Below are positions 56,640 to 64,000 of a stretch of DNA of 64,000 nucleotides, in pieces. The notes below the pieces were generated by a model. The model searched no databases, was not told where the DNA came from, and saw only the letters and a list, made by a program, of their open reading frames with translations. Both the position numbers and the translations under genes were made by a program. How positions within the stretch are numbered: the first letter of the stretch is position 1; each line of letters begins with the position of its first letter. Source of the stretch: Earliella scabrosa (lineage: Eukaryota; Basidiomycota; Agaricomycetes; Polyporales; Polyporaceae); NCBI GenBank assembly GCA_022605405.1, contig JABYQQ010000019.1, positions 744,001-808,000 on the forward strand. The letters run 5' to 3'.

Positions 56640-56968
56640 CCCCAGGTCGTTCTCGCCGCCCGGTGTGTTTGAGATCACCTTGCGGCGCCGCGGCGAGGGC
56701 AGGTTGGTCTTGCCGACGTGGACAAACCCGGACGGGACGATCTCCGAAGATACTACTCTCGACATCGTACCAGGGCAGGGGTTCATAGTCGTCGGGGATG
56801 TGGCCCAGTTCACCGGCACATTCTCGCAGTATCCCTACTACGTCGCGGTAAGTCCTTGCTCGCTCGCTTTCTTCTTGCTCCTGTGTTCGAGGTATCTAGA
56901 GTGCTCATGAGTTGTCTTTCCTGTAGGCTGTCGGCTGGCAGGACGTGGTGGACGCGGTGATGCCGTGA
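56640..56968 (+). pseudogene. C-terminal fragment of an unrecognised gene
   Basis: A reading from about 56640 (SFSPPGVFEITLRRRGEGRL) continues to a clear donor at 56847 and resumes at 56927 after a 79-nt intron, ending AVGWQDVVDAVMP at 56968. Composition and splice sites look genuine (VPGQGFIVVGDVAQFTGTF), but I can find no start or upstream domain, so it is either the last exons of a decayed gene or a small gene with an unseen first exon. Family not recognised. Confidence 0.4.
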
Positions 56969-57570
56969 TAGAGGCCCATTCTTCTGTGTCATGGATTCGG
57001 TGTAGATTGAGCTCGATTGTGGGCTACGGTTTAGGTTGATGATTAACGGAGTATCCTTGTCTCTTCGGTCTTGTATTTCCTATCTGGGTCTGGGTTCTCA
57101 GTGCACGCTCCTGGTGCTATGGCGTCCTACTTATATTTCTGTGAACGGCTGCTGTCCTCACTTCTGTTCACAAATAGCATGTGGACAAATCTGGCGATTA
57201 TTCGTGTCGCGAGATAAATACATCCCCGACGATCGCTATGCAGCCCCGAAACCGCAACCAGCCTAGGTACGAAACGAAGCGCTATCTGGTTGAGAAATTC
57301 CGTGTGATACATTGGGAGCATCCACGATACAACAAGAGTCCCCAAAGTCCAAGACACACACCTCGTGTCTCGGCTCCATGCACGGCCTCGCCTCATCCCA
57401 GCTTCCAGATACAGATACACGTGTTCGCAAATTCCCTAAGCGTGGTCAGAGCGTGCCTATGTCTAAGCACGAGGTTGTTCGTAAGTTCCTTGGTATGATG
57501 ATGCTGCGCGAGCGAGCGTGAGCGATGTGCGCGCAGGACTGTCGACTGATAGAAGAACAGAAGCGGGGAC

Positions 57571-58910
57571 TTACTCTGTAAGACCGGCCCAGGGGTCAAT
57601 GTCAATTGCAAGAATTGTCATACCAAGCACGACGCACCTTCCATTGAGCTCATGATGAATCGGAGAGTGGACATGTCCGTGGCTGTCGTAAAGCTATAAA
57701 GTGGCACAGGAGCGGTGCATCGGGGTAGGAGATAGAGCTAGGCAGGTATCACGTACTGGTAGTAGATGTCGTCCTTGTCTGGCTTCGCTCGGCCTGCGAG
57801 CTTGCGGAACTGCTCGAGGAAGAATTGTCGTCCGGCAGCGGGGTCCCCAGCCGCGCCGTCGTATTCCTGTAAGAGAGGGGCAGAGGAATGAGCACGCATC
57901 AATCTTGGATCATCGCGTCACAGGTATATACGTGCCGGAAAGAACTCCTTGATGGGGACGTGTTTGACGGTTCTCTCAAACAGGTCATTCTTATTCAAGA
58001 ACAGCACCTGTGCAAACGCGTCAGATGTAGCGCGACCGGTCTTGCCAAGCGTACTGACCAACGGTTTGTGGCTGAACCATCGCGAGCAGCATATGGCATC
58101 CCAGAGCATGATCGCCTCTTCCATACTGTTCTGCGGGATGAGTCGTTCGCTCCGGGTCAGGCGTGACATTACGCATCACCCAAGGACACTCACTGTGCAC
58201 CCGTCTTCCACGAGGGTTTGGTTGTACCCATTGAGATTGACCATGAATATGACCATGCTCGCATCAGCGAAAGAGTGGATCCACTTCCTACGCTCGGAAC
58301 GCCTGCCACCGACGTCGACAAGAATGAGATCTTCGTCACCTGCTGAGCGCAGTGGGAGCCACGCCTCTGATATGCCAAGGGTGGTTACCGAAAGATGGAG
58401 AATGTCTTCCTGGGTGGGTGTGTAGGAGCGCTTCGTGAGGCGGTCCAGGTGCTGCGAGAAGTACAGCCAACTGGGTGGTGACGACGGTCCTTGATCAGTT
58501 GAGAGAGACAGAGTCGGGCTTACTCACTTCTCGGGTATGCCAACGACGTTCCCGTGAGCGTACATGTCTTCTATGCCCGCCTGGACCCATAGCTGCTCTG
58601 CAAGGTCTCTGCAGTCCGTATGGAGCGGCTCGTTGGGGTATCTTGGAGAGATGTACAATCTCAGGCCGTTCAGTAAGTGTTTTGTCTGTGAAGGGAGCTC
58701 CAACCCTAACTCCTCCACGGCGGTCACGATGGTGCGAAGGGCGGTGAGGACGTTGTCATAGATAACTTGGCGGTATCCGTCGAGTTCTGGCTGCGTGGGA
58801 TGAACTCCGTGGAGGAAGCGCATCTGTTGTAGCACGGTGGTCTTCCCAGAACCGCTGGATCCAAGGAGGAGAACCTGGCGCGTTTGAGGAGCTGCCGGAA
58901 AGCCAGTCAT
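57571..58910 (-). CDS. Divergent heterotrimeric G-protein alpha subunit
   Basis: Exons 58910-58528, 58470-58194, 58130-58059, 58007-57936, 57866-57757, 57693-57638 and 57575-57571 give 324 residues. P-loop GSSGSGKT at 17-24; G3 box DVGG at 180-183 then RRSERRKWIH; NKND at 249-252; HFTTATDMST near the end parallels TCAT. Two catalytic residues of normal G-alpha are changed: the Gln after DVGG is Arg184, and the switch I Arg (in R-x-R-V-x-T-T-G) is replaced in DILHLSVTTLG (150-160). The junction at 57936/57866 keeps frame only with a GC-AG intron. An upstream exon at 59111-59031 starts MGACISSG, a myristoylation-like N-terminus, but no GT-AG pair joins it in frame. The C-terminal receptor-contact tail also seems shortened. 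Possibly a constitutive or decaying paralogue. Confidence 0.8.
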
Positions 58911-59030
58911 TCAACAGTCGCGCACCTTCGGTGTCTTAGGCTTAGGGAAGGATAACGAGTGGTATTGCGGGATATGCAAGCGAGATACATCGGAATTCAG
59001 GTATATCGGCACGAGTGACACAGGGCTCAC

Positions 59031-59111
59031 CATTGCAGCTGAATCCGGCACTACGCCATTATGCACTCCATCGGCCGGCGAGACATCTCCAGAGGATATG
59101 CAAGCGCCCAT
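59031..59111 (-). other. Candidate first exon of the G-alpha gene
   Basis: MGACISSG and 19 more codons end at a strong donor (GTGAGC). Gly2 and Ser6 fit N-myristoylation of G-alpha. Phase does not match the P-loop exon by any acceptor I found, so inclusion is uncertain. Confidence 0.4.
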
Positions 59112-62100
59112 AAGCAGGAGAGCGAGATGAGAGAAAGAGGACAAGTGGCCCAATAGCACGCGAGCTGAGAAGGCGGGGAGGAGCTGCGGGAAGATTGAGA
59201 CTCAGTATGATGGAGGTGCGGGCAGATGATAGCATCGCCCAGCCATGACAGCTCACCGCACTGCACCGCACCTGTGGTAGCTTCGAAGTCCCGGGATTTC
59301 TCAGGTCAATGGCCAGCACGGTGACTTGGGCTCTGAGATGGACTGGGAGGACCGTGATACGTGGACATCACGGGGTAACCTGACAGTGACAGTATGAGGC
59401 CGAGGCGAGGAGTCCCCAAGCTGCAATCGCAGCGCTTTATTTAGGAAACCTAGCTCCATACTGCAGACGAGTGAGAATATCAGAGCTTGAGTGACAGATT
59501 CTCGACGGCATCATCACAACGACAGCGAACTTTGACTTAAGATTGGAAAGCGTTGTGCGAACGCGAATAAGTATTGCGCCGGGAGTACGCAGAGATTCGC
59601 GGAGTTGTTTCATCGGAGGAAGTCTGTTGTAGTGCTTGAAGTGCTTCGAGGGTGAATCAAAGCATTGACGTCGTCGTACAAAGCTTTTGGCAAGGAGTTC
59701 AACATCCGACCCTGATGGGAAGGCGGTGCTATTACGTCAGCGAAGGCAAGACGCCGGTGCGGCCTTGAGATGATGTATGTTGCATTGCAACCACTCCTCA
59801 AAATTCTACCGACATTTGAACTCCATGCGAGCTGCGTCTAGATCTTGTACAAAACTACGGGCTTGCGCCATTGGCTATGAGCTGACTTCTGTGGCCACTG
59901 ACTGCTGTCCTCAAGACTGGACACGTCACACATTCAACTGACATACGGAACATGACTTGGGCTATTGGGGAAACGTAAGTATCGTAAATCGTACATATTA
60001 GCTGGTGTCCGAGCAGTGTACATCGGAACGCGACAAGAGGATGGGGTAGATGCTATGCTAGACGGTCCGGGTGATGAAGCTCAGGCTATAGCGACGCGAC
60101 ACAGACCTAGACTCGACGGTGAGTCTTTCGTTCGGTACCAGATATTGGATGTTAAACGAAGCGTAACTTACTCGACTCTCATGTAGAGACAAACGCTATG
60201 TGATCAAATCAGCACCTGCACAGTGATCGTAGTGCGCAGCGGCGTACCTCGGGAGCTGAGATCATGTCGGGGTGCGAAGACACGGCGGGCTACGACGCCG
60301 GATGTGTGCGCGCAATTGCGCGTCCGACGCGGAGGTGGCGGCAACAAGGATTGATGCTGACGAGAGCATGGGTCGAAGTGCGGAATCCGGTGGTCTCATG
60401 ATGGTAGAGCTCGACGAAGTCTTGAGTCGACTCCGTCTCTGCCGTCGTCCCCGCTACTTATATCTCGACTCTCTCCAGAAGGCGTGGCCGGTGCTCACGG
60501 ACACGACCCGCGAAGTACTCACGGTTACCTACCATGGCTTCGGCAAGACGGGCCAGTATTATTGGGAGAATGCGCTGCCGTGACTGCGACGCTCTCGTCA
60601 AATGGCTTCGGGAAGGTCATTTCCGTTCGTCACGATCACTTATCTCGGGTGTACGTCAATATTCTTGACGCTATGCATGCGTGGTCGACTCTTGACTACA
60701 CGCTCGAGCGCGTACTTTGCCGGAGCAACGGGAGCCCATCAGTTCTGTGGGGCTGCAGTCTCTCTCCTCCCACCGAAGATGCTCTCACTGACCCACATTT
60801 CTAGCATGTGACTGCAGGACCCGACATACGAAGTCACAGTGCCTAGCACGGAGCGCACATGAAACCATGCCACTTCTCTACAGCCGCCCTAGGTCAGAGA
60901 CGATCAATCCACGGTACGCCCCCACGCCTGCTTCCGAGGGTACCGATGCCGCAAGTGGCATTCAGAACTCCTTCTCAAGAATGAGAGACGGACTTCGCAT
61001 CTCCACATCCATATGCACCTCCTCTCGTTCTCCCGCACGAGGCAGCAACCCTCTCCAGCGACTGTGCGCCGCGCCGCGACCCGACCCAATCCGTGAATAC
61101 CGGGGCAATCTGGAGCAGCCCAGCATCGCCGCTACCCGGCACGCGGCCGACCTCGTTGCGCGCTATCGCCTCTTGTGCGCCGCACACCTCAACCTGAAGG
61201 AACGTCACTGCCCGCACGTACGTACGCGGTACCTGACCCAGACCGCCCGCCCTAGGGCCGCGCCGCGCCGCATCGTGGCCGCTGGCGACTCGGAGGCCAG
61301 GATTCGTTGCATTCGTACGGCCGATTACCCCGCGCAGGAGGCGCGTGATCTTCATTTGGGCAGGTCACTCCGCCGCACCTCGCCCGCAGCCTGCGAACGG
61401 CCGTCGCTGGTACTGTATTGGGGGCGGCAGCGCCCGGGCACGTTACATCTTCCCACCTGCTGTGGTGACCGCTGGTCCTCGGAGGACGGAGGGCCCTGGA
61501 CGAGGTGGTCCCGCATGACCTTCAGCAGCGAGCTGTTGATCGATGGAGGGAAGGAACGAGGATATAGGCGTGTTTCGGCTGCCGCTCGTTGACAAGTCCT
61601 CTCACGGTGCGTATTGCTAATTGAGTTGAGCGTCGCGGCTTGCTGACGCTCTTTGTTGGTGGTAGTGCAGCGCTCGAGGACGAGCTCCTCGAGCTCCAAC
61701 CGCCGTCCATTTCTAGAGCAAAGTCCATACCAGAGCTGTCCCTCGTGTCATCTCACTCGCATCAGATCCCGCTGCTCTCGAGGCACTCGCGTGGTCATCA
61801 TAGCTTTCCCTACTCCGCACGGTCGAGTGAAGTTTTGACGTATCAAGGTCTCGGTGACTCGCCGACCGTCCCACAGACTCAAGCGCGTAGGCCTCGACGC
61901 GGTCACGTTCAGGTGGGGCCATCGTGTCCTTGGAGTCTCGAGCGCGAAAATGGTCGAGCTCCTGGTCCAGCACTCCGGTACCGTCAGGCTGGGCAGCCCT
62001 GCGTCGTCATAGTGCTCGTCATGAAGATAGCGAGGTCCTTCGGCGCTGCCAACATAGTCTGCCACGACAGGCTCCCCCGATGATACCGGTGACTATGAAC

Positions 62101-63295
62101 ATGCTCCTTGCGGCGGCACCGTTCTGAAACGCGGTTCGAGACACACAGCACCATTCACGACGATATCGACAGCACAGCATGGAATCAACGGTGAAAATTG
62201 GACCGTAGTTCGCTCTCGGAAGCGAAGGGAGGTTGTCCGCATGGTCAGATTACACCCGGTTGCTGGACTACGCCCTGGTCACTCGCGATTGTAAGTAGCC
62301 GTATCCCGTCATGGCATGATGGACCGCTGTGGTTAATGACATCATAGTCTGCTTGCTCAGGGCTCGCTCAGGGCAACGATCCCGGCCCCCTGCATGTCGC
62401 AGAGCGCACATCCTCATCAGGTAGCGAACCCACTCCTCAGCATCCATTCCCGCACTTTGCGCACCTCACAACCATCCCCACGTATCGCCGCGCCCTCGTT
62501 GTATCGAGAAGTTAACCTCCGCCGTACTTGTACACGGCGAACACGGAAGGCTATTTGGCAGCGAAGTGGCGGGAATGAGGGAACCGCTCCCGTTGCCTTC
62601 GAAGACTCCATCCTGGGTGCATGCGGACACGGGTGTCCTCGGTAAGCGAGGTTGAACACTCATTGGCTGCGAGACTGGAGACTCCGAGTCTCACACCATA
62701 GGTTGGTTATTTTTGCGTCTAGACTCTAGTGGCTGCCGGTCCGCACAGGTCTCATGGTCAGACTTCAGAGTTATCATCCACGAGTCAAGGAGACCATCTA
62801 TCCGTGAGTAGACGCACCTCGCGGGCTACCGAGTCCCTACTGTCTAGAGTGACGAACGACTGCACCGTCCAATTTCCCACTCAGTAGTAGTACCTACGGC
62901 GGTGAGTAGGTGTCAGAGCAAGGTCGACGTCGGCCGATAGATGTCAGGCCTCTTCAATACATCCGGCGGAGCATCCTGTCTCAAAACGTGCCTGTCCAAT
63001 CTCCGTGGCCAACGGCCTCAAGATGGCTCTGGCCAGGCAACCTGACTCTGAGCATAGGAGGCGCTGATCTAACGCGAGCTGTCACACGCACATGACCCCC
63101 TCGCGGCTCGCCCGTCACGATTGGGTGTTATTGTTTCTCACGGTCATCATATCGAAGGGCCGAGGCCCATCTTCCACTCAGGAACTCTGACGTTTCTCTT
63201 CCTCCGCGCAGACTCAAGTTCCTGACACTGTCGTCGACACTATCCAGGTGCTAGTACTCAACTCAGGGCTGCTCGTCTTTCTCTGTTACAGGAAG
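59112..63295. other. Gene-poor 4.2 kb
   Basis: Several ORFs of up to 241 codons (for example 60867-61592 +) exist on both strands, but they are Arg/Ser/Pro-rich, overlap equally good antisense ORFs and show no domain. Isolated natural-looking bits (TVTYHGFGKTGQYYWENALP near 60545; AAPSLYREVNL near 62490) may be relics. A final donor/acceptor pair at about 63246-63290 suggests that the gene starting at 63296 has an upstream exon. Confidence 0.45.
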
Positions 63296-64000
63296 ATGCC
63301 CAAGGCTGCGCCGAAGGGGCCACGGGCGATCCGGAAGACGCCTGCGCAACAGGTCGACGACGCGGAGGACGTCAAGCCCGACATCCAGCAGATCTCTAGC
63401 CAACCCTTCCAGTCTTTCTCCCGGACTCACCGCGCTGAACTCAACGGACTACTCAGACAAGACGCTCTGAGGACTACGACATCCTTCTGCGCCAGCTGGG
63501 CTTCTGAGCGCAACATCGACCCGTCTCTCGTCGATGACTGGGTACAACGACATGCTAGCCGAGGCCGACGCAAGGAAGATGCCGCTCCAGGAGCAGGACA
63601 GAACACAAAGGCTGGCCGTGGTAGCCCTGGATCTACCTGTGAGTCCTCTCTTGTCGACATCCGCGTCAAGCGCGAACGCGCAGAATCCCCCACGCTCGTC
63701 CCTCCGCCGGAGAAGAAGACGAAAACTCGTCGGAACCCTCGAGGAGTCGCGGATCAGAGGACCGTCAAGACCATCTCTGCAGTGGTTCGACATACTCGTG
63801 CTCATGACACGACTCCGCACCCCGCCTGTTTTACCTGTGCCCAGACTTGTTCGTTCGCGTCCTCCAACTATCAGCGACAGCACCTCTTACCTGCATCACC
63901 CGAATCCGACTACCTTGTCCTCTCGGCATTTGCTTTACAACACACAGCGTCAACCGCTCTCTCTGGCCTCAAGTCTGCACTTCGTAACCCGTCCCAGCCG
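63296..64000 (+). CDS. Unrecognised gene, 5' part, cut by window end
   Basis: From ATG at 63296 a frame stays open for 235 codons to the window edge. An acceptor (ttacag) lies five bases before the ATG, after a 45-nt intron-like stretch, so an earlier exon or leader exon is likely. The N-terminus is Lys/Pro/Ala-rich (MPKAAPKGPRAIRKTP). Residues about 45-95 form a helical block ending in ERNIDPSLVDDWVQRHASRG, vaguely like helix 3 of a homeodomain (W-x-Q-x-x). A basic KKTKTRRNPRG follows, then ACFTCAQTC. A transcription-factor-like role is only a guess. GTGAGT at 63638 could be a donor, but joining to the CAG at 63686 makes a stop, so the frame is read through. Confidence 0.5.
   Translation, partial: MPKAAPKGPRAIRKTPAQQVDDAEDVKPDIQQISSQPFQSFSRTHRAELNGLLRQDALRTTTSFCASWASERNIDPSLVDDWVQRHASRGRRKEDAAPGAGQNTKAGRGSPGSTCESSLVDIRVKRERAESPTLVPPPEKKTKTRRNPRGVADQRTVKTISAVVRHTRAHDTTPHPACFTCAQTCSFASSNYQRQHLLPASPESDYLVLSAFALQHTASTALSGLKSALRNPSQP

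Noticed and set aside
58060..58130. Reading through the in-frame 51-nt stretch before NKND as coding
   Set aside because: It has GTCAGT, a CTGAC branch-like site and CAG, and removing it restores the usual WF...LFLNK spacing of G-alpha.
60320..60360. Sixth hydrophobin remnant (ggtggcggcaacaaggatt)
   Set aside because: Only about 20 bp resemble the signal-peptide region; no cysteine motifs follow.
60867..61592. 241-codon ORF (+)
   Set aside because: Arg/Ser/Pro-rich, with an equally long open antisense frame, no domain and no splice context.
63638..63686. Intron inside the last gene
   Set aside because: Good-looking donor and acceptor, but the join creates TAA; the frame is open without splicing.
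1..64000. CRISPR arrays, bacterial operons, riboswitches
   Set aside because: None seen; gene structure is eukaryotic with introns.

Overview
This window is nuclear DNA of a filamentous basidiomycete, most likely an Agaricomycete. The support is: many genes split by introns of about 50-60 nt with GT-AG ends; a cluster of class I hydrophobins; HET-domain, F-box and DUF4246 paralogues; young Ty3/Gypsy elements; and a saccharopine reductase whose decayed second copy is fused to spermidine synthase, the SPE3-LYS9 arrangement known from basidiomycetes. Species cannot be named from the sequence.

Layout. 1-1336: 3' part of a saccharopine reductase gene (+). 1682-4437: HET-domain gene (-) with a repeat-rich tail. 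5304-26473: a nest of three LTR retrotransposons, each with its own target-site duplication. An outer Gypsy element (A, minus strand) has a small gag-only Copia-like element inserted in its left LTR and a second Gypsy element (B, plus strand) inserted in its right LTR. The outer element also carries an unexplained 1.4 kb spacer between gag and pol, and an extra ORF after pol. 26790-28050: a rearranged SPE3-LYS9 pseudogene. 28631-30613: a second HET gene. The gene pair LYS9 + HET therefore occurs on both sides of the transposon nest.

30827-55000 is a paralogue-rich accessory region. Five hydrophobins (one -, two + on the left; two - on the right) flank two DUF4246 genes, a tRNA-Thr(AGT), three F-box-like genes, a secreted GH28 pectinase of 13 exons, and a deaminase-fold (OTT_1508-like) protein whose catalytic Glu appears to be Ala. 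57571-58910 encodes a divergent G-alpha subunit lacking both GTPase catalytic residues. About 59.1-63.3 kb is almost gene-free. The window ends inside an unrecognised gene.

Exon borders were placed by reading GT/AG sites, phase and paralogue comparison; no transcript data were available. The genes do not form one pathway. Themes are lysine/polyamine metabolism (LYS9), cell-wall surface proteins (hydrophobins), non-self recognition (HET), plant-wall attack (GH28) and signalling (G-alpha).
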